From Vespa crabro (lineage: Eukaryota; Arthropoda; Insecta; Hymenoptera; Vespidae), in NCBI RefSeq assembly GCF_910589235.1, contig NC_060955.1:5741694-5805693 (forward strand): a DNA stretch of 64,000 nt. The letters run 5' to 3'. Below the pieces are notes generated by a model, which saw only the letters and a list, made by a program, of their open reading frames with translations, was not told the DNA's origin and made no database searches. The position numbers and the translations under genes are program-made. This document shows, piece after piece, positions 14,462-25,932 of the stretch. Position 1 is the first letter of the stretch. Every line of letters begins with the position of its first letter.

Positions 14462-15015
14462 CCGACCACCACCCCTTTTTCACTCCCTCTTCATCCGTCC
14501 GTATGATCATACCATTCCACGACGATGATCCTCTGCTCGACGGACTTATATAGCCGCTCCCTTTTGCCACCCTCTTGGCACACATACACCAGAAAGATAG
14601 ATGTTCTACCCACAGGTTACCACCGGTGAGCCTCATTATAACGATGATGTACCTCTTCGGTGTTGGTAGAAAGGAGCCACATTACGATTGCTTTTCTCCT
14701 AGTAGAATATTTCCACGACTGTAACAGCAGAAAATATTAAGTTTTAATACTGCTCCGTTTAAAGTCTAAATCTCAAAATCTCACCGAAATAAATAGAGCA
14801 AGAGGTGGTATAACATTTCCGTATTCGTCGATAAATACTGATTCATGCGTCCATCATGTTTGTTGCTCGTACTCGATAAACTGATATATTCGTTAGACCA
14901 ATTAAATTTATCTGTGATGCAAACAGAACAAGCTATGCATGTAATCATGGAACTAATACACGATAAATAATGCACTAATGCAAGAAGTAACAATTCTCAA
15001 AATTAACGAATACAG

Positions 15016-15073
<58 letters not shown>

Positions 15074-18000
15074 TTATATTTATATTTATAATTATATTTA
15101 TATTTATATTTATATTTATATTTATATATATGTATGGTACGTATATTTGTATATATATATTTTTATATGCAATTCTTTAATTGCAAGTGGACCATATATA
15201 TACTCTTTTTTTCCAAGCAGATTCATGAAAGCTTACGTAGTATTGTAAAGGTACTGCTTCAGTCAAGTTCATTTTTTCATATTCCCCACTCGGCATTGCC
15301 TTCATGTTCGTCTCTCCTTGTCTTTCCCTTTTCTATTTCTACTCTTTCAGGCTACTCCTTGTTGAATTCTAATCTCTTTACATCGCACGGTATTCAACTA
15401 AAATTCGTAAAATTTATTCGTTTGAAGAGGACATTCGTTTTCTCCTTCTCATTCTCTTTTATCCTATATATATATAGTATATATCCTATATATATAGGAT
15501 ATATATTATATGCACGATATAAAAATGCCCCGAGCGAATTTTTCGAATCTCATTATAAGAATAAGATATTATCATCGGTATCAACGTATCCGATAAAAAT
15601 TTTTTAGAATTCTGTAAAGTAAATACATCCAATACTCCTTTTTAATTATCTCACTGCATTATCTTATCCGGATTTTTGTCTTTTATTTCTGAAAATGACT
15701 TAATTCTTCCATGCACATATTCACAATTTTCTGTCTGTTCTCCTCGCACGCAGAATCCACGAAATCGAATTACAAACAAACGATCTTGACAGTATGGGTA
15801 TTACAACTCATTAGATAAAAGGCTTTTTCTATTCTTCCGGATAAGGGTTTAGAATCATAAAAGCCCATCGAGGACCCTCTTTTTCAACTCCTCATCATCC
15901 CCTTTAACATTGGCTTTCCATGAGTTTTCGTTTTGCGATTCTACTCGATTACGCGCTCAGACGTGCGGCCATTTGAACTTTCTCATTCGAAAACCAGTCT
16001 AATCTAAGGTTCGCCTCTCACGACGAGGTAAATAGTAATTCGAAAAGTGGATATACTCATTTCTCTTCATCATTGAACGACTAGCCGCTCCTTCGACCGT
16101 TCGATTCATCCTTCAGTCCTTGAGAACATTATTGAAAGTGAAATGAAATATTACGAGAAAAGTCCTATACCTCGGTGCCTCCTCATAAACGAAGGATAAT
16201 TAAAGATGTTGCTTATCGAGACAATTATAGATGCTAAATCCAGTTATCTCTTTGGGATTCTTTCATGTTAAAGCTGGCAAAGCAGAACCCCTATCAATAA
16301 CGTGGAATGGATAATTGCGAATTATATTACGCTAGAATTTTTCGAAAAGATTGTTTCATTAAAACAAAAATATATTTTCTTATTTTCGAATTATCTATAA
16401 ATCATCGTTCTATTTATGTTATTCAAAAAAATGACAAGAAAATATATGGCAAACGCATGACTCTTCTTGACTGATTACGATATCAATAGAAAGCTTAATA
16501 CGACATTATCAGACTTATTTTCAACTTAAATCTAATGAGTAAAAAAGAAGAAAAAAAAAGGAACTGTTGTGTCTCTCCAACTATTTTTATACGGATTCCC
16601 CGGGTTTAGTCTCCGGAGTCTAGAAGATTGAAACAATGGATACTCTCTACTTTCCCGGCTTTTTATACGCTCCACTTCCTTATCTGCCCCGGTAGCTCGC
16701 TACGATAATAGTCTCTCTTCCATTATTGTAATAGCGTTACAATGACGTTCATTAATTCCCGAAAGCATAAGTATAAAAGTCAAAGACAAACCATGAAAAA
16801 GTAAAAATCGTCAAAAATAATATAAATACCCATGATGTAAATTACCCATTAAATGTCAAGTTAACAGATAATCGAAAAGGAAATAGATTATCAAAGAAAT
16901 TTATCTTAATTCTCATACACAACTAAATGTTTAAAACAAAATTCATCGAAAATGTTACTCCATCATTGGAGTTAATACAAATATTATTAGCTGAAAAATA
17001 ATGGAATAAATATAAAACAAATAATATTTGAGCAGCACTAATGTTATAATAAATGATTCAATGGTGGAAAAGGTTGAAACGAGGTCCAAGTGAAATCTTT
17101 TGAGGCACTGGAATTGGGATCGTCGACTCATATCGTCGTTCACAAAAAGATTCACCCTCTTTAAGGCGCGCGTCGTCGTTTCTTGCCTGGCAGCGACGGA
17201 ACCGGTATGTGACGGGAGGGATAGATGTGGTTCCATTCATGCTTATTTCAAGCTCATTGTGTGCTCAGTGTATTCAGCCTTTGACTTGCCTCTCGTGTTG
17301 CCACTGCAACGACGCTTCATAGAGCACAAGGGAAGACGGTAGAAAAGAAGAAGGTGGGGAAAAGGAGTGGAAGAAGATGGGGGTGTTCGACCAGGAGTCA
17401 GGAAATACCGGTGTCACATTTTCTTCGATGTTAGCAAGCATGAACCTCTAAGAAAGCAAAAAAGAAAGAAAGAAAGTAACTATATTTTCGATATATTCCC
17501 GAGAAATATTCGACGATTCGACGACGAATCTATTTTACAAATATCATAACTTAAAATATCTCGTCGTAATTTATTGTATTAGATTGTATTAACAAAATTT
17601 CTATCCGATCCCACTCTTTATATTCTTTGTAGATGAACGATCATGCGATATCATTTCGTTTCTTTTCTTTTTTTTTTCCTTGTTTCTCTTATTTCAGGAA
17701 GCTGAAAAGGCAACGAGAACGTCTCTGCAGATACGTGTACAATCAGATTTTGACAGCGGAATGTACTCAGTTGAATGGAACTTGGCCTGATCCCGATGAT
17801 CCACGCTGGAGTAGCGGTGAATACGGGGAACTTTTGCCGGAATGGTTTCCAACGAATGCAACCAATATCTCGATTCCAGGAAATATAACAACCCCAATGT
17901 CACTGGGTAATGTAACTGAGATTAAACAATTCTTTGAGTCGTACGTTTCCAATTAATTTCACGTAAAATAAATCTCTCTTTCTATTTTATCTTTTTTATT

Positions 18001-20876
18001 TTTCCGAAAGTAAATACATTTGTTAAAAATGTTTTCATTATTAATTAATAAAACAATATATCATTTCTTTATCAAACAGATATAGCACCTGTTTTACCAC
18101 CCTTCGAACTCTGGCAAACGGTCCTGATAGCTATATGCCTTGCAATATGTATACTATTGACAGTGGGTGGTAATATTCTTGTATTATTGGCATTTATCGT
18201 CGACAGAGCCATCAGACAGCCGAGCAACTATTTCATTGCATCGTTAGCTGCCACTGACATGCTCATCGGTAAGACCCTCATATATGGAATCTAATTTTTC
18301 GTAAAATAATTTCTTGGCATTCTTAAAACTCATAAAAATGGATGGAAGTAAAAAGGATATCTCGAGGAGCACACTGTCTGTTTTTATTTCGCTTTTTTTC
18401 TCTCGTTTAATATCATACCTACGTTGATATGACAGGTTAGTCATAGTGATAGTAGAAGTAGTAGTAGTAAACGATGTGGGTCGGACGTTATAGATGTTCC
18501 GAAGAACGATTGTTTCATCATACACAAACACAATAGAACTGATCGAATCTACTATATCTTCGTTGTTACACAGGTACAGTCTCAATGCCATTCTATACAG
18601 TATATGTTCTAATGGGCTATTGGAATCTTGGACCTCTACTCTGCGACCTATGGCTATCCGTAGACTACACCGTCTGTCTGGTGTCACAGTACACGGTCCT
18701 CTTGATTACGATCGATCGCTTTTGCTCGGTGAAAATCGCTGCGCAATATCGCAGCTGGCGTACAAAAAATCGTGTCATTTGGATGGTGACTATTACTTGG
18801 ATCATACCGGCACTTCTCTTCTTCATCAGTATATTCGGTTGGGAACACTTCATCGGTTATAGGGACCTTAATCCAGGACAGTGCGCGGTGCAGTTCCTCA
18901 AAGATCCAGTGTTCAATACCGCGCTTATAATCGGTTATTATTGGACGACGCTGATAGTTCTCTTCATTCTCTACGGAGGAATTTATAAAACCGCCTACGA
19001 CATGCAAAAGAAGAGCGAAATGAAGCAGAGGAAAATGCAATCGATGGTGGCGTTGAGTGCCGGTGCCATGTCCGGAATGGCTGGTCGTGCAGCTGGTATA
19101 GGTATGTCAAAGACTCAAAGTACCTTGTTGAGTCAAGACAAACCAAGAGTAAGCTTGTCGGGTGGTCAAGAAGATAATACGATTGGTGCCGATAGCGGAC
19201 AAAAGTCGTCTAAAGTTTCGGGATCTGGTGGAACAGAAGATGCTGCGGACAAGATCACATATGCCAGTACAATGCCTACGGAAACTGAAAAATCTGAACG
19301 TTCTAGCAGCCCGGCCTTCGACTCCGACGAAGAAAGTACCGTCGGGCCGTCTCAACAACTGAGTAACATCAAGAAGCGTTCATCTCTTGCGGGCCTGGTT
19401 GTCCAATCCGGGGCGCTTCAAGTATTCGCCACCAACGGTCGATTAAACGGCATCGTACCCGTTAAGATCGAAACAAGCGTACCAACCACGAAAAAAAGCT
19501 TACCGACAACGAGTCCGGTCTGTGAATCTAGCACGATGACTCAAAAAGGCCAAACACTGCCGAAAATACAGGAGCTCAGTCTTCTAGATACCGATAATCC
19601 TGTCGAGCCAGACAAATCGAGTAGTCAAACTTTAACCCCAGAACAATCATTAAAATCTATCGACGTTTACAGTAGTAAACAGGTGACCACGTCGAACGAA
19701 GAAACAACACCGCTCGTTCAAAGCCGACAACTTTCACTGAATAGTTCTCAACAAAATATCATACCTCCACCCACGCAGTTTCAAAGCAGTCCACCGATAA
19801 CAGGAAGTCCTTCAACCTCATCGTCCGGTGACAGACCAAAGTCTTTGGTCGTTCCCAGTCATGGTCAAGGTACCTTCGACATTCTAACTGGCCTCGACGG
19901 AGCCGACTTGAGGTACATGGACGAAAGTTCGGTCATTCTCCCAAGTCCTTCCTACGAAAGCCCACCTTCCTCTTTCTCGTGCAGTTTAGCAAATCCTCTT
20001 TCGACGGCACCATCATCGCCTATTCTCTGTAATGCTACTTCTACGGCGACTACGACTAGCTTGTTACAAGCCGCGCTCCTCAGAGCAACTCAACAAGCTG
20101 GGGCAAATCAAATGGCTCCATCGAGCAAACAGGGTCAACAACAGCAACCGGCTATGTCGAATGCCTCGAGTCAAACGCATCCACCACGTGTCTTTATTAC
20201 CCAACAAACAAACGCCGCATCTCAAACATCTCCTACAGTGAGCAAAGTGCATACCGAAGTAACCGTAAAGGCTGAAGACACTAAACGTCAACCAGTCACA
20301 ACTGTTATCGGTAATGCAAAGATTGTTGAAACATCCAATAGTACGACCGAGAGATTTTCTGATCAAGCGACTGAAAGATTCTCTGATCAAGTCACCAAGA
20401 TCAATAATAATCCACCGCAAAATTCATCATCGAGTAGTATGGTGCCAACAATTTCTGGTACAGACGGACAAGAGTCTAAGAAACAATCAAAAAAGAGAGA
20501 AACCGAAAATGAGGAAGAAAGCGGCTCTAGAAGAGACTTCGTCAAAACCATCGGCAAACGATTAAAAGCCAAAACTCAAAGAAATCCGACAATGGGACGA
20601 CAAAAGTCAAGGACTGAAAACAGAGCACGTAAAGCCTTCAGAACGATATCTTTTATTCTTGGAGCTTTTGTTGCCTGTTGGACCCCTTATCACATTCTAG
20701 CTCTCGTCGAAGGCTTTTGTACGAATCCTCCATGTACGAATGAACATCTCTTTATGTTCTCCTATTTCCTTTGCTATGCAAATAGTCCAATGAATCCCTT
20801 CTGCTATGCCCTGGCCAATCAACAATTTAAGAAAACCTTTACGAGAATACTTAAGGGTGATCTACACATGACGTAA
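2565..20876 (+). CDS. mAChR-B: Muscarinic acetylcholine receptor, arthropod B type (four coding exons)
   Basis: Class A G-protein-coupled receptor for acetylcholine, expected in neuronal plasma membranes; fly B-type receptors are reported to couple to Gi/o and to resist atropine. Coding exons are 2565-2662, 17698-17906, 18080-18268 and 18574-20876. Phases join exactly to give 932 residues. Visible marks: an N-terminal ectodomain of about 114 residues with seven N-glycosylation sequons (N4, N11, N16, N59, N86, N89, N95); TM1 with N134; TM2 with D162; C189 and C269 for the extracellular disulfide; the ligand aspartate D196; DRF at 213-215; CWTPY at 867-871; NPFCY at 906-910. The third intracellular loop runs from about 303 to 850 and is low in complexity. 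The C-tail is about 20 residues. The core motifs are muscarinic; H872 replaces the Asn typical of vertebrate and A-type receptors, which favours type B over A. The B assignment rests on remembered family features, not on a search. Nothing looks broken. Confidence 0.93.
3946..4011. repeat. Compound (CT)n(TATC)n microsatellite
   Basis: CT run, then about five TATC units, then CT again. Confidence 0.95.
6442..6533. repeat. (TA)n microsatellite
   Basis: Two long TA runs separated by TACATATATACTATAG. Confidence 0.95.
9267..9317. repeat. (CT)n microsatellite
   Basis: CT run with two short interruptions. Confidence 0.95.
9584..9615. repeat. 16-base tandem duplication
   Basis: Two exact adjacent copies of ATCAGTAAATGAACTG. 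Confidence 0.95.
11430..11468. repeat. (GA)n microsatellite
   Basis: Uninterrupted GA run. Confidence 0.96.
11791..11838. repeat. (TA)n(TG)n microsatellite
   Basis: TA run that passes into TG and TATG units. Confidence 0.93.
13244..13283. repeat. (TA)n microsatellite
   Basis: Uninterrupted TA run. Confidence 0.95.
14251..14460. repeat. Cluster of three (CT)n microsatellites
   Basis: CT runs at about 14251-14283, 14310-14374 and 14415-14460 with short unique spacers; ORFs here are Ser-Leu artefacts. Confidence 0.93.
15016..15135. repeat. (TA)n followed by (TTTATA)n
   Basis: TA run that changes to about ten TTTATA hexamers, with one ATTATA variant near the middle. Confidence 0.93.
17698..17906 (+). 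CDS. mAChR-B: mAChR-B coding exon 2 (extracellular N-terminus)
   Basis: A very strong acceptor (long T/C tract, ATTTCAG) ends at 17697. The exon encodes residues 33-102: a basic stretch KLKRQRER, two cysteines (C43, C55), a Trp/Pro/Asp-rich segment around 62-70, and four of the seven sequons. I end it at a GTAATG donor (17907) because only this donor leaves one base, which is what exon 3 needs. A GTACGT site at 17943 looks like a good donor but leaves the wrong phase. The exon is 209 bases, so it changes phase and must be included for the receptor to be read. Confidence 0.82.
18080..18268 (+). CDS. mAChR-B: mAChR-B coding exon 3 (TM1 and start of TM2)
   Basis: Encodes residues 103-165: TM1 with the GN signature (N134), the first intracellular loop with RQPSNYF, and the start of TM2 with LAATD (D162). 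The acceptor is ...AAACAG before 18080; a second AG six bases later (ATATAG) would remove two residues in frame. The donor is GTAAGA at 18269. Confidence 0.93.
18574..20876 (+). CDS. mAChR-B: mAChR-B coding exon 4 (rest of TM2 to C-terminus)
   Basis: Begins after TTACACAG at 18573 and completes Gly166. It encodes TM2 to TM7 in one uninterrupted exon, including the whole third intracellular loop. That loop is rich in Ser, Thr, Gln and Pro, holds an eight-residue tandem repeat TERFSDQ(A/V) at residues 757-772 (bases 20346-20393), and ends in a Lys/Arg-rich stretch before TM6 that is typical of G-protein contact regions. The stop is TAA at 20874-20876. A shorter ORF could be read from the ATG at 18585, but that would lack TM1 and is not the receptor start. 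Confidence 0.95.
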
Positions 20877-21440
20877 ATAAGAAATCGCGTCGAATAGGTA
20901 AAGTAGTACGTCGTACCTACTTTTGTTTGAGTATATGGTAAATGCTATAAAAACAAAAAAAAAAAAGATAAAAATTAAATAAAAATTTGACTCTAAGGCC
21001 TTCCATAACGCGTATCGAAGTATTCCCACGTATCGTAATTGCGGTGAAAGCGGACAATAATCTAGTCAAGCGGCGACTCGTGAAAAAAAAATCTATGTAC
21101 TATGAGCTTCGTGTATATAGAAGAAAACACTTTTTGTTGACATTGTTCGACATCTATATTCAGATGTACATATTGTATATGTGTGAATACTTGTTAAAAT
21201 TTGTGTTACAAAAAAAAAATAGAAAAACATGCTGAAATCGTATCACGTAACGTAGTTTTTAGAGAAGTAATTATCGTGTCTCATATCAATTAAAGATAAT
21301 AATTAATTAAACCGTCGGTGGGCATTCAGCGTAAGCTCGAAAATATCAACTTTGCTGTTAAAGAACGACGATGTGCTTTGAAGGCACAACCGAACGGAAC
21401 GAAAGGTATAGCTACATAATTACAATTATTTCTCAATAAA
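20877..21440 (+). other. mAChR-B 3'UTR candidates with polyadenylation signals
   Basis: Two canonical AATAAA hexamers follow the stop, at 20978-20983 and 21435-21440. The second is followed by GT/T-containing sequence. The UTR may extend further, as neuronal 3'UTRs often do. The exact end cannot be read from the sequence. Confidence 0.5.
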
Positions 21441-22770
21441 GACTGTACAGAAGAACGTCAATATATTTGCGATGTTCCCTTTGTCGTGAGATTAAATATT
21501 CTGAGAAGAGAAAGTACTTTAAACGCGAACCTATTCTGCGAAGCAAATCAATTGACTTTTTCATTCTTAAATACATTTTTTAACGCGACCTGTCCATTTC
21601 TGAAAATAAGATCAATATCCTAATTAGAACGGTGGAAAATCTTGAGGTGAAAATGCTACACATTAGATGATAGATTATATTTAACGAGTCTCTTTAATGT
21701 ATGTTTAATAAGCTTGATTAACAAGAAAAAAAAAATATATATATATATCGAACGATGCTTCGTTCGCCACATGAAAGACAAAAAGTGAAGAAATGCTTGA
21801 AATAATTATTATAGAATATTATATGGACTTTAGTGATGTTCTATGCGTACAATTCTATCTTGACCGATCAGACTTCAAATCTAAAACTTAAAAATGAAAA
21901 ATATTATTCAATTGCTGCACGCATTTATTAGCAGAGGAAGTAAAGAAAAAAAAAAAAACTGTTAAAATTTCTCGATGACACGCGACTCTTTTTTACGAGC
22001 AACGAACTGAGTTAGAACAGCTTGTTTCGAGAAAATATCGGATGTTCGAGAATTTTATCGTGGAACCATATTGGATCCAGATACACACTGCCCTGGGGTG
22101 GCCTATCAATGCTTAGGCCTTTTTCTCTGACCTTTCTCGAATATAATATTTTACTCGGGACGAGCGATCGTTCGTACTTCGATGTGATCGATAATTATGC
22201 TACTTATTCAATCATTAGTACCGCTTTTGTTACTTTTTTAAATTTCTTTTTTTCCTTTTCTGTCTTATTCTATGAGCTTCAAAATGATCGATCATTTTTA
22301 TTTTTACAAAATATACAAAATTGATTTATTTAACAGGGGAAGAATTGAAAAAAAAGTTATGCTTAATCAGTTTATAATTCTTTTCTTCCTTTTTTCTTTG
22401 TAAATTTTTAATTTTTAATTTTTATAATTCAAATATTAGCGACTAAAGTGATCTCCTTCCGAAAATTAAATGCTAAGATAAGCTACGTTGTTATATGTGT
22501 AACTGCTTGTATAAATACTTCCAAAATTCTATGAAGTTCAAGAAATACTAATAATACGGTATGTGTCGATAAAGCTTATATACTGTTACGCATTGACATT
22601 TAATTAAACAAGAATACAAATGTGAACGCAAACACAAATGTGTGGATGCGTGGATGCGCGATATGCGCTATAAGCACAATAAGCGCAAAGTAAGCATAGA
22701 TCGGTAAATTTACAGATACGTGGATTCATAGATGCACAGTTGAATGAATAAATGGATGTGCGTATGCATG

Positions 22771-22778
22771 TATATGTA

Positions 22779-22838
<60 letters not shown>
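22771..22838. repeat. (TA)n microsatellite
   Basis: TA run of more than 50 bases with TATG variants at its start. Confidence 0.95.
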
Positions 22839-22839
<1 letters not shown>

Positions 22840-24656
22840 GTGTGTATATATGATTCACACTTTATTGTACTTAATGTATTCATTAAGTATCGGAGAAGCA
22901 AATAATTATCGTTAAATTGTTATATTCATACCGAGTGGAATGCACTAACAAATTTTTGGCACTTTGGACAACTTCCAAAATTCACTGCCAATCTCAAAAG
23001 TCATTTCTTCTTTGCGATTATTCTCGAAATAATCTAATACACATTTTCTCGATAGACGTCACTTTAAGCCAAAAGAAATATCATTGTATCGTGACTTAAA
23101 TATCTGTATCGAAAATACCTCATAAAAAATCGCTTCCTTATCTTCCGTTTTTCACTCGATACCTAACAAGAATTCTACTTTATGAAATATCGAATAAAAT
23201 TATCGCTTCTTGTACAAAAATAAATCACAAGGGATATAACGTTGTTTCGACGTTATGCGATGTAATTAGTACTTGTATAGAAAAAAAAAAGTCTGTATGT
23301 ACTACGTAGTATTTATCGATATCGGGGCAATATGTAGAAAATAAATAATAGCTATAATAGTATGATTTTAAGATTGTCCTAAGGACGATTCACACGAAAT
23401 AATACATCACATAAAAGCCTATGTATAATATTTAAATTCTGACGATCGAGAAACTCGAGTTTACGTACGTAGTATTATTAATTACGATGATGCTTTTTTT
23501 ACATATAAAGCAGATAAATTAGGTATTTATTGTAAAAAAGAAAATGAAGAAAAAAAGAAAAGAAAAGAAGATGCGCTGTTAACCGAGAAAAACATGGCAC
23601 ATACTCAATATTAGAAATTGTGACTGGGATATCTTAGAAGATTCAACATGTTTCTATTTTTCGCTTAAGAAATGCTCCATCTCGCATTCACACTTCTCAT
23701 TCATCTCGAAACAAATGTTCTCTACCTCAAGACAAGATACATAATAAGGAAGACAAAGAGCTATAAGTCGATTTCGACTCTAAGGCAATTCTGATTGCAT
23801 ATCAAAGAACGGTTAAATATGTATTTTGATTCATACGGCGAAAGATATTATTTCTTTATAAATGACTCATTATTAATATTTCTTCAAAATAAAGAGGATG
23901 GAGAATTAATAAAAAAAAAAAATCGAGAGCAAGAACATTGATCGTTCCACGGCGCATATAAGTAAGCGATAAACATCGTTAATTCATTTTCCAATTTGGC
24001 CTAACGATACGGAAACTTGTTTCCATGCTAATGAACTAAAGTATAACTTAATTAATAAGTTAGCTGCTCGAAAGATACCTATTATGATAAATTTAAAAAA
24101 CGAAATTTTACGGTATAAAGTGTATAGAAAATCGTTTCTATTGTATTTTACTTGAGATTTAATAATTTAAAGGGACAGTCGATGCTATTATAAATTTGAA
24201 TACTGTTTGTGAACTTAGGAACATTTACAAGGAAAATTATTAGCTCGTTAAAAAAAAAAATAAAAAGAAAAATAAAAAGAAAGGAAAGTACAGAAAAAAA
24301 ATATGATTACAACAATTACGTTGTAATTTTCTAAAGTCTCCTGATTAATACGTGGGATCAACAAAGGAAACACATTATCATTAAATTCTAGACAATACCG
24401 TTTGCGCGTGCTCTCGCTTGACAATCTCTACTTCACTGACCCTTAAAGGTTATTAATATAATCGACATGTTTTTTTTTACATAGAGCACTACTTCGTATT
24501 TTTATGTTTTATTTCGCGCTTAATTTCTTCAACTATAAATAGTAAAATTCTATCGTTAATACGCAAATAGAGCTGTGCACATGTATAAAATAACCTTGAA
24601 GGGTCACGTGTGTAAAAATCAGAACATTTATGGCAAACGTAATGTCCTCCGATATA

Positions 24657-24664
<8 letters not shown>

Positions 24665-24702
<38 letters not shown>
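24665..24702. repeat. (TA)n microsatellite
   Basis: Uninterrupted AT/TA run. Confidence 0.95.
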
Positions 24703-24706
<4 letters not shown>

Positions 24707-25023
24707 AAATTAGAAAGAAATGTATATGTATTAATGACAAAATGTCACATAAATATAAGATCTGTTGCTTGATTGTGAAAATAAATATTTAGTATCCGAT
24801 GCGATGTAGTTAATCGATGAGAACCTATACAAATCAATGAAACTTACTGTCAGAGGAAGTTACTGTTTATTTAAAATATCCACATAATTACAGACGAGGT
24901 GAAAGTACAATAAAACAACTTTGCGCTCTAAGAATCGAATGATCGTCCTATAAAAAAAAGTGTTAAAGTTATTATAATCATATTCGTCGATTGAACATCT
25001 GTCTACAAATATTGACATACGTT

Positions 25024-25137
25024 TTAAATTAAGAGCGCATAAAAATTAATTGTTTCCGTCATTGAAGATCCTTCTTTACTGTCCGCAAACATGTCTACAT
25101 TTGGATGTCCTTGGAATATCTTCAAGCCAATGTTCAT
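25024..25137 (-). other. Doubtful exon-like segment, 37-codon ORF
   Basis: On the minus strand a long pyrimidine tract (about 25 bases) ends in TTCTTCAG at 25138, immediately followed by an ATG and 37 open codons ending in TAA. The encoded segment is less AT-biased than its surroundings and includes FQGHPNVDMFADSKEG. A second frame is also open for about 20 codons. No further exon could be found upstream on this strand in the AT-rich DNA up to PFDN5. It may be a terminal exon of an unseen transcript, an old exon fragment, or chance. I do not recognise the protein. Confidence 0.2.
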
Positions 25138-25932
25138 CTGAAGAAAAAGAAAAAAAGAAAAAAAATATTTGTCGTACGCAATTATAAATGCTTCATTTCA
25201 TGTAGGCAAATCTAATAAAAATTAATGTGAATATAAAAGAAAAAACTCGATAATCATCACCATGGCATAGATAGATGAATAAACTAGAGAGAATTTTTTT
25301 TATTTTTAGCTCGGTATACAATTATATGCAAATTTAGATTTAATTGATATGTTTAGATATCGGAGTATGTAAGCAAAGATGCGTATAAAATAAAATAAAT
25401 TAATAATGTGATATAATTATACAAATACATTTTCTCATTCGTTTCTATCCTATGTAAGAAAGCGCTACTTCAAACTATTTTATAAAAAGCTACAAGCGTT
25501 CTATCGATAAAATAGATTTCTACTAACATTGGTAGAGAAGAGATAATATTACACGTTATTTTTAATAAGATAAACTAACTAATAATTCTAAAGGAGATTA
25601 TAATATTAATTATATAAATAATTAATTAAAATAATAAGTTTTGAGACTAAATAATTTTAAAGATACAAAACGATCTTGAAGAGATCGGTAAGAAAGTTGT
25701 TTATATGAGTAAGTACGAGTTCATACTGTTACGTATATCTCAGGAGTTTAGCTCGACGAGTCGATTCTTTTGTTATTAAATACGACCGCGAAAATTTTTC
25801 TTTATTATGTTATTTATTTTGGAACCTTAGAGAAGTTCCTTATCGATGAATCATATGTGTAACCGACATTATCGACAAAAGTAGATACTGATAATTCATA
25901 AAAATATATAACATTCATTTAAATAATTACGA

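Larger units (their letters stand above)
2663..17697 (+). other. mAChR-B intron 1 (about 15 kb)
   Basis: Bounded by a GTGAGT donor and a TTTCAG acceptor. It contains microsatellites and two less AT-rich patches (about 10510-10880 and 17090-17400), but no ORF that looks like a protein. ORFs inside it are short and dominated by repeat translation (runs of Ser-Leu or Tyr-Ile). Confidence 0.75.

Noticed and set aside
15134..15607. 157-codon plus-strand frame in receptor intron 1
   Set aside because: Translated AT- and pyrimidine-rich sequence giving Phe/Ser/Tyr/Ile-rich protein; no recognisable family.
17190..17215. 11-base micro-exon between CTGGCAG and GTATGTG
   Set aside because: Its length would break the phase between receptor exons 1 and 2, and no other support exists.
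17943..17948. GTACGT as the donor of receptor exon 2
   Set aside because: A good site in isolation, but it leaves two bases while exon 3 requires one; joining would shift out of TM1.
18244..18687. 147-codon minus-strand frame over receptor exons 3-4
   Set aside because: Antisense shadow of the receptor exons and the short intron between them.
22086..22120. Hairpin GGCCTA/TAGGCC followed by T residues as a terminator
   Set aside because: Rho-independent terminators are bacterial; this is insect nuclear DNA.
25024..25137. Relation of the HPNVD motif to the coatomer delta subunit
   Set aside because: Delta-COP has a similar HPNVD string, but the match is five residues and flanking residues disagree, so it is not evidence.
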